Below, in pieces: positions 1 to 10,100 of a stretch of 64,000 bases of DNA (position 1 is the stretch's first letter; the number at the start of each line of letters is the position of its first letter). The notes beneath the pieces were generated by a model. That model saw nothing but the letters and a program-made list of their open reading frames with translations, made no database searches and had not been told where the DNA came from. The position numbers and the translations under genes were made by a program. This DNA is from Agromyces sp. G08B096 (GTDB lineage Bacteria > Actinomycetota > Actinomycetes > Actinomycetales > Microbacteriaceae). The stretch spans positions 1,302,001 to 1,366,000 of the forward strand of contig NZ_CP158374.1 in NCBI RefSeq assembly GCF_040267705.1. Direction: 5' to 3'.

Positions 1-512
1 GCGACGGCGAGGTCGCGAGGTGGCGACGCACCTCGTCGCCCGCCGGCGTCTTCCTCGACAAGGTCGGCCACTACACGACCGAGGCGCTCATCCCGCTGGC
101 GCTCGGCATCCGGGCCGCGGCGTATCCGCTGGAGTTCCCCGCGGACTTCCTCTGGACGACGATCGCGGCGCTGCTCGCGCTCGTCATCGTGCTGAACAAG
201 GCGCTGAACGACATGGTGCACGTCGCACGTGCGAACGCGGGGCTCGCGAAGCTCGCCGACACGCACGGTGAGACCGCGCCGCGCAGCGGCCTCGTGGCGA
301 AGCTCCGCAAGGCCGCGCGCTTCGTGCCGTTCCACCGGCTGTACCACTCCGTCGAACTCACGCTCATCGCGCTCGCCGCGGCGCTCGTCGGCCTCGTCGC
401 GGGTCAACCGCTCGTCGACCGGGTCGTGGTGGCCGCGCTGCTCCCGCTCGCGGTGCTCGCGCTCGCGGGCCACTTCGTGGCGATCATGGCGAGCCGCCGT
501 GTCCGCGCCTGA
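1..512 (+). CDS. CDP-alcohol phosphatidyltransferase family protein, 3' fragment
   Basis: The 5' end is cut by the window; the first whole codon is at 3 and the frame reads to the TGA at 510-512. The fragment opens on DGEVAR and continues to G(15), D(19) and H(23). This is the family signature DG-x2-AR-x8-G-x3-D-x3-D, except that the final Asp is His. Two to three hydrophobic segments follow, near fragment residues 30-60 and 112-165. The family transfers a phospho-alcohol from a CDP-activated donor to an acceptor inside the membrane. The next gene overlaps by 14 nt, so the two are probably co-translated in a surface-glycan operon. The donor and acceptor cannot be read from sequence. Confidence 0.8.
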   Translation, partial: DGEVARWRRTSSPAGVFLDKVGHYTTEALIPLALGIRAAAYPLEFPADFLWTTIAALLALVIVLNKALNDMVHVARANAGLAKLADTHGETAPRSGLVAKLRKAARFVPFHRLYHSVELTLIALAAALVGLVAGQPLVDRVVVAALLPLAVLALAGHFVAIMASRRVRA

Positions 513-1428
513 GCCGGCGCACCGCTGCCCCGATCCCGGCGCGGAGGGCGCCGCGCCGCGCATCGGCGTCGTGGTGCTCACGATGGGCCGCCGCCCCGAC
601 GACCTCGTCCGGGGCATCCGCAGCGTCCTGGCGCAGCGCGACGTCGTGACGGACGTCGTCGTCGTCGGCAACGGCTGGGATCCGGCGACGAGCGATCCGC
701 CGCTGCCGCCCGCCGTGGCGACGGTGCATCTGCCCGAGAACCTCGGCATCCCCGCCGGACGCAACCGCGGGGTGCCGCACGTGACGGGCGACCTGCTGTT
801 CTTCCTCGATGACGACGCGTTCCTGCCGCACCACGACTTCCTCGCCCGCGGCGCGCACATGCTCGCCGACCGGCCCGAGCTCGGCCTGATCCAGCCTCGG
901 GTCGTCGACCCCGAGGGGCTCGTATCTCCGCGTCGCTGGATCCCGCGCATCCGCAAGGGCGACCCGGCGCACTCCTCGCCCGTGTTCAGCTGCTGGGAGG
1001 GCGCCGTGCTGCTGCCCCGCGCGGTCTTCGACCAGGCCGGTGGTTGGGGCGACCCGTACTTCTATGCGCATGAGGGCATCGAACTGGCGTGGCGCGTCTG
1101 GGACACGGGCCGCATCGCCTGGTATGCGGGCGACCTCGAGGCGGGGCATCCGGTCATCGACCCGGCCCGTCACGCCGAGTACTACCGGCTGAATGCGCGG
1201 AACCGCGTGTGGCTCGCCAAACGCAACCTCCCTGCGGTGCTCGTGCCGTTCTACGTCGGCTCATGGACGGCGGTGCAGGTGCTGCGCTGGGCGCGGCATC
1301 CGTCACGGCTGCGCGCCTGGTTCGGCGGCTGGGCGGCGGGCTGGCGCGAGCGGCCCGGCGGTCGGCGGCCCCTGCGCTGGCGCACCGTGTGGCGGATGAC
1401 CCGTGCGGGGCGTCCGCCCGTGATCTGA
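499..1428 (+). CDS. Family 2 glycosyltransferase
   Basis: A predicted 309-residue GT-A fold glycosyltransferase. The N-terminal strand is IGVVVLTMG (residues 22-30), NLGIPAGRNRG follows at 81-91, and the metal- and nucleotide-binding acidic motif is LDDDAF at 103-108. These are standard for family 2 enzymes that move sugar from an NDP-sugar to a growing glycan at the cytoplasmic membrane face. I chose the GTG at 499, which overlaps the upstream gene by 14 nt, because the frame upstream of it is antisense-like and Arg-rich. Its place between a CDP-alcohol transferase and a glycerophosphotransferase suggests a teichoic-acid-like or phosphoglycan polymer. The sugar is unknown. Confidence 0.85.
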   Translation: MSAPEPAHRCPDPGAEGAAPRIGVVVLTMGRRPDDLVRGIRSVLAQRDVVTDVVVVGNGWDPATSDPPLPPAVATVHLPENLGIPAGRNRGVPHVTGDLLFFLDDDAFLPHHDFLARGAHMLADRPELGLIQPRVVDPEGLVSPRRWIPRIRKGDPAHSSPVFSCWEGAVLLPRAVFDQAGGWGDPYFYAHEGIELAWRVWDTGRIAWYAGDLEAGHPVIDPARHAEYYRLNARNRVWLAKRNLPAVLVPFYVGSWTAVQVLRWARHPSRLRAWFGGWAAGWRERPGGRRPLRWRTVWRMTRAGRPPVI

Positions 1429-1518
1429 GCGCTCCGCCCCCGTAACGATCGCCTGACAGTCGGCTCCCGCCGCACCTCGACGGACATGGCTCCGCGCGGA
1501 GGTCGTTACCCTTGGACA

Positions 1519-2820
1519 GTGGGATTGAGGACTGACGCCAGGCGAGCCGTGAAGCTCGCGAAGAACGTCGTGGCATCGCGGCGGGCGCAGCGCGCACTGC
1601 AGGCGAAGCTCGCCGCGCAGCCCCCGCTCGAGCCGCACCGCTACCGCATCGGGGTGTACTTCGCCGACGGCAAGGTGAACCTCTACCAGCTGCGGCAGTG
1701 GTATGCGCCGCTCGCCGAACTCGCGAAGACGCACCCCGTGCTCATCCTCAGCCGCGCCTCGGGTGCCGCCCTCACCCTCCTCGACGAGTCGCCGCTGCCC
1801 GTCGCGTACGTGCGCCGCGTCGCCGACCTCGAACGCGTCATCCACGAGCAGGACCTGCACCTCGTGCTGTACGTGAACCAGAACGCGAAGAACTTCCAGA
1901 TGATGCGTTACGGGCGCCGCTGGCACGTGTTCATCAACCACGGCGAGTCCGACAAGATGTACATGACCACCAACCAGTTCAAGGCGTACGACTACGCCCT
2001 GATCGCGGGGGATGCGGCGAGGGCCCGCCTCGAGAAGGTGCTCTGGGACTACGACTTCGACAAGCGGGCCATCCCGATCGGGCGTCCGCAGGCCGATCAC
2101 TACCTCGACGGCACCCCGCTGCCGTATCCGCAGGACGACCGCGAGGTGGTGCTGTACGCGCCCACGTGGGAGGGCGACCGCGGTGCGGCGGCCTACGGGT
2201 CGATCGCGAGCCACGGCGTGCATCTCGTGCGGGCCCTGCTCGCGACGGGCCGGCACCGGGTCATCTACCGGCCGCACCCGAGGTCGGGGGTCGTCGATCC
2301 GGCGTACGCGGCCGCCAACCGGGAGATCATCGACGCGATCCGCCAGGCGAACGTCGAGGACCCGTCAGCTCATCACATCTACGATCACGGTCCCGCGCTC
2401 GGCTGGCAGCTGGCCGCCGCGGATGTCGCGATCGTCGACATCTCCGCGATGGTCTACGACCGGCTCGCGGCGGGCAAGCCGCTGCTCATCACGCGCCCGG
2501 TGAACCCCGCCGCCGAGATCGACACCGGGGGCTACCTGCAGGCGTGCGAGTGGCTCGTCGCGGGGCCGGGCGAGGCGATGCTGGCCCGGGTCGACGAGGT
2601 CGCCCACGATCGCGAGGCGCTCGAACGGCTCGGCCACTGGGTGCAGCGCTACTTCGGCGACACGACGCCGGGGGCGACGACGGCCCGGTTCCACGCTGCG
2701 ATCGAGCATCTGCTGGCCGAGTGGGAGCGCTTCGCGGCGCTGCACGCAGGCGACGAGGCCATCGACGATCACGACGTCGAGGCCGAGCGTGCCGAGGACG
2801 ACCTCGAGGCGACGGCTTAG
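1519..2820 (+). CDS. CDP-glycerol glycerophosphotransferase family protein (TagB/TagF-like)
   Basis: A 433-residue protein of the Glyphos_transf family, which adds glycerol-phosphate or a similar polyol-phosphate from its CDP form to a wall polymer. Visible motifs are HGESDK near residue 141, RPHPRS near 250 and VDISAMVYDRLAAGKPLL near 305; the His and Arg/His motifs match the family's catalytic and substrate-binding segments. I chose the GTG at 1519 because a TANNNT hexamer (TACCCT, 1507-1512) lies 6 nt before it, a leaderless arrangement. An in-frame ATG at 1486 would add 11 residues. The gene meets the convergent 2817-3890 gene with a 4-nt overlap. Confidence 0.85.
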   Translation: MGLRTDARRAVKLAKNVVASRRAQRALQAKLAAQPPLEPHRYRIGVYFADGKVNLYQLRQWYAPLAELAKTHPVLILSRASGAALTLLDESPLPVAYVRRVADLERVIHEQDLHLVLYVNQNAKNFQMMRYGRRWHVFINHGESDKMYMTTNQFKAYDYALIAGDAARARLEKVLWDYDFDKRAIPIGRPQADHYLDGTPLPYPQDDREVVLYAPTWEGDRGAAAYGSIASHGVHLVRALLATGRHRVIYRPHPRSGVVDPAYAAANREIIDAIRQANVEDPSAHHIYDHGPALGWQLAAADVAIVDISAMVYDRLAAGKPLLITRPVNPAAEIDTGGYLQACEWLVAGPGEAMLARVDEVAHDREALERLGHWVQRYFGDTTPGATTARFHAAIEHLLAEWERFAALHAGDEAIDDHDVEAERAEDDLEATA

Positions 2821-3890
2821 GAGGCCGCCGGTCCGGATCCTTCGGTCGGTGCCGCGGGATCGGCGGGCCCGGTTCCGTCGGAAGGTGCGGCAGGGGCGGT
2901 GGGCTCCGCGCCTTCGCGCTCGACCTCGGCCGAGGCATCCGGCTCATCCGCGCGGCGACCGAGCGCGCCGCGCGCGACGCGACCGGTCGCCTGGCCGGCG
3001 GTGCGGATGCCTCGGGCCGACGCCTTCGCGAGCGAGCCGAGCGTGCCGCCCACGGCGTGGCCGACGCGTCGGCCGGCGGCCTGGAGCAGGCCGTCGTCCC
3101 CGTGCGGCTCGAGCTCGGCGGGCAACGTGTCGGGCGCGTGCCCGAAGGCGAGCCGCGACTGGGCGAGCACGCGCCGGCCGAGGACGTGGTTGCCGATGCC
3201 GCCGACAGCGGCGCCGACCCCGAAGGGGAGCGCCTTGCCGATCCAGCCGGCACCGCCGCGCACGGCGAACTGCTTCAGGAAGACGTGCCGGAGCCGGTCG
3301 ACGACCGTGCCCATCATCGCCTTGGGCAGCGTGTTGGTGATCAGCTCGCCCCAGTAGGCGTTGCGGGCGATGCCCGTGCCCGACGCCTGCGCCGCGAACT
3401 GGCGCACGAGGTCGCTGCCCTCGCGGCCCAGCATGAGGGTCATCACCAGCGCGCGCGCCCGCTCGGGGTTCTCGACGGGGATGCCGTGCACCTCGGCGAC
3501 CGACTGGGCGAACAGGGCGGTCGCCTCGAGGAACCCGGCGGTCTCGACGCCCGACAGGGCGAGCGTCACGCCGGTGCCGATGCCCGGGATCACCGCGGTC
3601 GCGCCGACCGCGGCGCCGCCGGTGGTCACGGCGGCGAGATAGCGCTGCTCGAGGATGCGGACCAGGCGGTCGGGCGGGGCATCCGGGTGGCGACCGCGGA
3701 TGCCGCGCAGATGGGCGACGACGACGGGGCGCTGGATGGCGAGGACGGCGTCGATGCCGCGCTCCATTCCGTGGGCGCGGCCGTCGTCTGCCGCCGGGGA
3801 GCCGGTTGCGCCGGCGCCTGCGGCGGTCGCGCCGGGCTCGTGCGGCGCGTCCGTCCCCATCGAGGTGATCCTGTGCACACGGTCGGGCAT
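2817..3890 (-). CDS. EcsC-like membrane-associated protein
   Basis: A 357-residue protein. The middle part (about residues 50-250) resembles EcsC-family proteins: Gly-rich hydrophobic stretches such as GAAVGATAVIPGIGTGVTLA, a conserved helical region and an amphipathic ALPFGVGAAVGGIGNHVLGR. The C-terminal 70 residues are low-complexity Pro/Ala/Glu. The function is unknown; EcsC takes its name from an ABC-exporter operon. The ATG at 3890 follows TATGAT (3897-3902 read on the minus strand) by 6 nt, suggesting a leaderless mRNA. The alternative ATG at 3860 has AGGA 8 nt upstream. It is divergent from the giant RTX gene, and the four 18-bp repeats lie between them. Confidence 0.6.
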   Translation of the reverse strand: MPDRVHRITSMGTDAPHEPGATAAGAGATGSPAADDGRAHGMERGIDAVLAIQRPVVVAHLRGIRGRHPDAPPDRLVRILEQRYLAAVTTGGAAVGATAVIPGIGTGVTLALSGVETAGFLEATALFAQSVAEVHGIPVENPERARALVMTLMLGREGSDLVRQFAAQASGTGIARNAYWGELITNTLPKAMMGTVVDRLRHVFLKQFAVRGGAGWIGKALPFGVGAAVGGIGNHVLGRRVLAQSRLAFGHAPDTLPAELEPHGDDGLLQAAGRRVGHAVGGTLGSLAKASARGIRTAGQATGRVARGALGRRADEPDASAEVEREGAEPTAPAAPSDGTGPADPAAPTEGSGPAAS

Positions 3891-3942
3891 GGGCCGATCA
3901 TAGGCGGCGCCGATCGGCGTCGGCCGTGAGTCGCCGCCCCTT

Positions 3943-4014
3943 GACATGGGGGACGTTCGGGACATGGGGGACGTTCGGGACATGGGGGACGTTCGGGACA
4001 TGGGGGACGTTCGG
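3943..4014. repeat. Four perfect 18-bp direct repeats
   Basis: The unit GACATGGGGGACGTTCGG is present four times head to tail (3943, 3961, 3979, 3997) with no mismatch. The first copy is preceded by TT, which makes a TTGACA hexamer at 3941-3946. The array lies in the divergent region between the EcsC-like gene and the RTX gene, 113 nt before the RTX start. It could be a multi-site operator or a slippage-prone tract. No protein-coding role is likely. Confidence 0.95.
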
Positions 4015-4039
4015 CTACCCCCCGAAGTGAGGGTTTCTC

Positions 4040-4069
4040 TTGTCTGAGCATTCGCAAGGGGAGTACAAC
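4040..4069 (+). promoter_or_regulatory. Candidate promoter of the RTX gene
   Basis: TTGTCT at 4040-4045 and TACAAC at 4064-4069 are 18 nt apart and resemble -35 and -10 elements. They would give a leader of about 50 nt before the ATG at 4127. The match is moderate and there is no experimental support. Confidence 0.4.
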
Positions 4070-4126
4070 GGTCCGTGGTGCACGCAGCGCACGCGTGGGC
4101 CGGGGGACATACCACGGGGGTTCAAC

Positions 4127-7100
4127 ATGCGTGCCCATTCGCACCCGAACGGATCGGCCGGCACACGAGCAGGAGCGGCGATCATCGCCGTGACCGCCGC
4201 GTGGGCGCTCGGCATCACCGGGGCCGTCGCCCCGGCCGCGGCCGAGGATCTCATCGTCGAGCCCGACGACGTGGTCAGCGCCAGAGCCGGCATCGCGGCA
4301 CTCGCCGCCGTCGCGCTCGCCGACTACGAGGACACCGGCCCCCTCGCCGAGTCGTTGCCGCTCGCCGACACGTCGCCCGGGGTGGCGCCCGTCCTGCCGG
4401 GCGCCGGGCTGCAGCTGGCCGTCACGCTCGAACAGGGCGTCAAGGACGCCCTCGTCGCCGCGCCGCCCGTCGCCGGCCTCGGCGACCTCATGGGCCAGGT
4501 CGACGCGCTCGACGCGGACGTGGCGGGCACCGGACTCGACGTGTCGGTCTCGAACCTCGTCGCCGACGGCGACGCGCGCGGCTTCGACCTGACGCTCCGC
4601 GTCTCCCGCACGCTCGACGTGCCGCTCGCGGTCACCGATCCGAGCGGCCCCGGCGGGCAGCCGCTCACGCTGAAGACCGCCGAAGCCGACCCGGCGCCCT
4701 ACGACGTGGCCTTCGAGTTCACCGGCCGCGTGCGCACCGACGCGCTCGGCACCCGGTTCTGGCTCGACACCACCGACGGCGAGCCCGACGTCGCCCTCAC
4801 CGCGGCGATCGCCGGCGACCAAGCGTTCGCCTTCCCCGGCGGCTCCGCCGCCATCGGCGTCGGCGACGTCGAGATCCTCGGCGGCAGCACCATCGACGTG
4901 GATGCATCGTGGACGGGCACCATCGACGACACGAACGCCGACGGGCGCCTCACCATGTTCGAGCCCGCCCTCGAGGGCGGTGAGGTCACCCCGGGGGAGC
5001 TGACCGCCCCCGCAGAGCAGCTCACCGCGTTCGCCCTCTCCGGCACCGCCGCCGCCGACCTCCGCTTCGGATCCGAGCTGCTCGGCCTCACCTCCTCGCC
5101 GTCGCTCGTGCTCGACGCCGATCTCGCGTCGGTGCCTGAGCCGCTCGCCGAGCTCACGGCGAGCGAGGACGATCTCGCGGCGTTCGAGGCGTTCACGCGG
5201 ATCGGACCCGTCGACCTCGTCTCCGGCCTCGTGCAGTACGGCACGCTCCTGCGGGCCCTGCAGAAGCACCCGAACGTCGATTCGGCCCTGCCGCTCGCGA
5301 GCGGAACCCTCGCCGACCTCTACGACCTCGGCGGCGAGTTCGCGAAGCTCGCCGAGGACCTGCTGGTGATCAGCCCCGACCCGGATCCCGACCCCGCCGA
5401 CCCGCAGCCGCTCATCGACGTCGGCATCGCCACCGTCGGCGACCTGGCCGACCGGATCGAGAGCGACATCCCGGGCGCTCCGGCGATGATCACGCCGCAG
5501 TTCGACCGCGACGACGCGTCGGTGCGGCTCGACTTCACGATCCACACCGATCTCGACGGCACCGCGGACGTGGCACCCGTGCTCGACGACCAACAGCCCG
5601 ACGACACCCCGCCGCCCGGGCAGACCGCGTTCGGCGACCAGCTGCTCGACAGCACGGGCCTCCGCGGCGTCACCGCGAGCGGCGACCCCGTCGCGGCACC
5701 CACCGACGTCGCCGTCGACATCGACCTGCCCATCGTGATCGACCTCGCCGAGGCCGAGGCGGCGGGCGACGACCCCGACACCGCCGTCGTCGAGTTCGAG
5801 TCGCCCATGGTCTACGAGCGTTTCGAGACCGAGCTGATCGACGGCGCCGAGCTCCGGCTCACGCAGGAGACCACCGCCGACGTGCGGGGCGAGGGCCAGC
5901 TCGGCTTCGTGCCCGCGACGGTGACCGGCACCTGGCGCCTGCTGCAGGACGGCTCCGCGGCGACCACGGTCGCCGACGTCGACCCCGCAGCGGGGAAGAC
6001 GGCGACGCCGCGCCTCGTGGACCTCATCTCGGGCCTCTACGACCGCGACGGCGAGCCGGCCGCGTACCCGGTCGCCGTCGCCGAACGCCGGGCCGCGATC
6101 GACGCCGACTACACCGTCGACGGCCACGGCGAGCTCGTCGACGAGCACCTCACCGACGAGGCCGGCACCTTCACCGTCGACGGCACCGGATTCGACCACA
6201 CCGCGTACACCGTGGCGATCGGCAACGACGCCATGCGGCTGCTCCAGGCGCTGAACGTCGACACCTCGGAGCCCGACCGGCTGCTCGGCCGCGCCCTCGA
6301 CGGCCTCGGCGCCGTCGTCGACGCGCTCGACACCGTCGACAGCGTCGTCGGCGCGCCGACCGTGCCGTTCCTGAACCGCGGCATCGACCGGCTCATCCAG
6401 GACGCGACCGGCCTCCGGGAGCGCTACAACGACTTCCGCGGCGGGCTTCTGCCCGTCGACCTCGGCGACCTCGAGACCGGCCTGCAGGACGCGCTGCTGC
6501 TCGACGTCGGCTTCCGGCTGCGCGACCTCGATCCCGGTTCGGGTGTCGAGCCGGCGCTCGTGGCTGCGGTGAGCGGCGAGCGCACCGAGGCGGACGACAT
6601 CCCGCTGTCCTTCATCGACGGCTCCATTCCCGCGATCGCCGGCACGGAGGGCGAGGGGGCCCTGCACGCCGAGCTGACCGCCGAGCTCGATCTGGGCGTG
6701 GTCATCGGGCTGGAGCCCGGCGACGCGCCCGCGCCGCCGCAGCTGCTCGACTCGAGCCGCATCGCCGTGACCGCGGAGGTCACCGAGACCGAGCCCGGGT
6801 CGACGCAGCTCGGCGTGCACCTCGGTCCGTTCGCTGCGCAGCTCGGTGATGCGACGAACCACACCGGCCGCATCGCGCTCGGTGTGCGGTTCGCGCTCGA
6901 GCGCTCCGACGCGCCCGCGCCGGGCGACCCGGCCGAGGCGCCGATGGCCGTCGGCGACTTCTTCGGCGGCACGTTCGGGTTCACCGCCACGTCGCCCGCC
7001 GAGGGCGGCCAGGTGACCTGCGACGCCCCCGGACAGACGCCCGTGACGGGTACCTTCGCGTGCCTCGCGATGCCCGTGCTGGTCGATGTCGGTTCCGGCC

Positions 7101-10100
7101 TCGCGCTGCCGAGCGGTGCCGACCCGGCGGCGCCGACGGCCGACGACTACCTCACCGTGTCCTACGACGACCTCGCGTCGGCCCCGACCGTCGATGCGCC
7201 GGACGCACTGGCGAACGTGCTCGATGCCGCGTCGTTCAGCTTCGACAGCTTCGAGGACGGTCTGAAGTCGATCAGCAAGATCCTCGGCCTCGCCATCACG
7301 GCGAGCCAGGCGGGCGGGGAGCTTCCGGTCGTCGGGAAAGACCTGACGAAGCTCGCCGACGGCCTCACCGAGGTGAAGGCGTTCCTCGACGACCCGCAGC
7401 TGCCCGGCGTGGGCGGGGCGACCGTCACCGAGGTCGTCGACGGCGCGAACGGCGTGCGGGCGATGCTCGCGCAGGAGTTCATCTCCGCCGGCGTGCTGCG
7501 CGACAGCGACTACCAGGCGGTCGGCGTGTGGGCCGGCGACGCCGACGACGTGCCGAGCGCGACCGACATCCGCGTCGTCGCGATCTGCGACGACGGCGGC
7601 ACCGAGGCGCTGTGCGACGGCACCGAGTCGCTCCTCGCGCTCGTCGACCTGCGCTTCGAGCTCGAACTCGGCCAGGGCGCGCGCGACCTCGCCGGCAGCG
7701 GATGCCCCGTGGGCGATGCCGCGGCCTGCCCGGGTGTCGCGAACATCCCGCTGAGCCTCGGCCTGCCCGGCCTGCCGTTGCAGCTGACGGGCGACGTCAC
7801 GGCGAGCGCGGGCTGGACCGTCGAGCTCGGCTTCGGGATCTCGCGCGATGACGGGTTCTACCTGCTCGACAACCCGGTGCCGGGCACCGGCGCGGCCGAC
7901 CCCGTCGGCGGCGACGGCAGCGAGAACGACGGCCTCGACGAGGTGCGCATCAACCTCGGCGCGAACCTCACGCCCGGCGTGCCGGTCACGGGACGCATCG
8001 GCTTCATTGGCATGCAGGCCACCGACCTCGACGACGGGGCCACGCCGAGCGGTGCCCGCCTGACCGCGCAGCTCGGGCTCGCGGCGCCGTCGTGCGCGCC
8101 GCTCGATGCCGCCACGTACGGTGCGGGCCTCGCGGCACCCGGCGACCATTGCACCGGAGTGCTGCCGATCACCGCGTTCCTCTCGGGCGACATCGGGAGC
8201 CTGCTCGCGGCGCCCAGCATCGAGGGCGGCATCGACCTGAAGCTCAAGATCGACACCGGGATCGCGAACGGCGGCAATGTGAACACCACGCTGCCGACCT
8301 TCACCGCCGAGTTCACGCTGGGGTGGACGTTCGAGGGCGCAGACCTCGGCGATCCCGCCATCGCCCTCGACAAGATCGGCGTCGCGCCGGGCCAGATGTT
8401 CACCCGCCTGTTCGGCGACGTGCTGGAGACCCTCGACCCGATCCTCGCGCCGACCAAGCCGGTGCGCGAGTTCCTCTTCTCGCCGATCCCCGTGATCAGC
8501 GACGTCTCCGAGCTCTTCGGCGGCGAACCTGTGACGATGGTGGACCTTGCCGAGCTGTTCGGCGTGGTCGACGTATCGCTCCTGGAAGACATCGACCAGG
8601 TGTTCGACTTCCTGGAGCTCGTGCAGGGCCTGGCCGACGGCGAACCGTTCATCCTCGTCGAGCACCTCGCGCTCGACTCCGCGACGGCCAGGGGAGCGCC
8701 CCTCACGCAAGATCAGGCGCTGACGGCCATCGATGGCGGCGGCGGAGCCATCTCGCTCGCCAACGACCCCGAGGAGAAGGTCGGCGCCGCGCTCGGCGGG
8801 GCATCCGACGACTTCGGCAAGGTGCGCGAGCAACCGGGCGACGGCTCAGGCACCGACTTCTCGTTCCCGATGTTCGACGACCCGACGTGCCTCGTGGGGC
8901 TGCTGCTCGGCAAGGACTGCTCGGTCGTCGAGTGGCGGCCCGACCCGCTCGCGGTGCACATGGAGTACACGCAGAGCTTCGGCCCGTTCTTCGGCGTGCT
9001 GTACGTCACCATCGGCGGTGCGCTCGACGTGCAGGCCGAGGTCGGCGCGGGCGTCTCGACGCGCGGCGTGCGGATGCTCGCGGAGTCGATCATCGGCGGC
9101 GAGGTCGACAGCCCGCTCGACGCCGCGGCGAAGGCGGGCTCGGCGTTCCTGCAGAGCCTGTACCTCACCGACCTCGACGCCGAGGGCAAGGACATCCCCG
9201 AGTTCAGCGTCTCCGGCACGATCACCGCGGGCGCGAAGCTCGACATCTTCATCGCCGAGGCGGGGGTGAAGGGCGGCATCACCGCGACCTTCGGCCTGAA
9301 CCTGAACGACACGCCCGAGGCCGACGGCCGGATGCACATCGACGAGATCGTCGCGAAGTTCAAGACGCCGATCTGCCTCTTCGACATCGAGGGCAAGCTC
9401 GTGGCCTTCCTGGAGGTGTACGCCGAGTTCGGGCCGTGCCCGTTCTGCTACTCCGACTCGTGGCGGCTCGCGGAGATCACCCTGTTCGAGTTCTCCTCCT
9501 CGTGCGAGGAGCAGACCCCGGTGCTCGCGAGCGAGGAGGACGGCTGGGTCGTGCTGAACGTCGGTCCGCGGGCCGCCAGCCATCGCGGTGCGCTGACCGA
9601 GATCGTGAACGAGGCGTACACGGTGCATCAGCTGAGCGCCGCGCCGGACGGCGGCGGCGTGTACGAGTTCAGCATCAGCGCTTTCGGCTACACCGAGACG
9701 CGCTCCGGTGTCGGCGTGCGTATCTTCGACGCCGGCGACGGCAACGACTCGTTCCTGTTCAACGGATCGGGGGCCGGCGCCACGCCCGGCGACCTGAACC
9801 CCGAGGCCGAGACTCCGCCTGAGGACGGCGTCTGGACGTTCAGCGCGCCCGTCGACGCCCAGACGCTCGGCGTCGGCGACGACCGCATCGTGACCGGGTC
9901 CGGCGCGGACGTCGTGAACGGCGGCGACGGGGCGGACACGATCAACGTCGGCGACGGTCAGAACACCGCCTCCGGCGACCACGCCGACGGCACGGGCAGC
10001 GGCCCTGACACCGTCACCGGCGGCCGCGACGTCGACACGCTGCGCGGCGGCGGCGACGCCGACACCGTGGACGGCGGACTCGGCGCCGACCGGCTGCTCG

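Noticed and set aside
1698..3929. 743-codon plus-strand frame over the TagF-like and EcsC-like genes
   Set aside because: It is Arg/Pro-rich shadow sequence crossing two convergent real genes.
3941..3975. TTGACA in the first 18-bp repeat as a -35 of the RTX gene
   Set aside because: No -10-like hexamer follows at 16-19 bp, so I prefer the 4040-4069 pair.
3626..8833. 1735-codon open frame antisense to the RTX gene
   Set aside because: It reads as Arg/Glu/Val-rich low complexity with no domains and arises from GC-rich third positions in the RTX gene; it also runs through the divergent promoter region.
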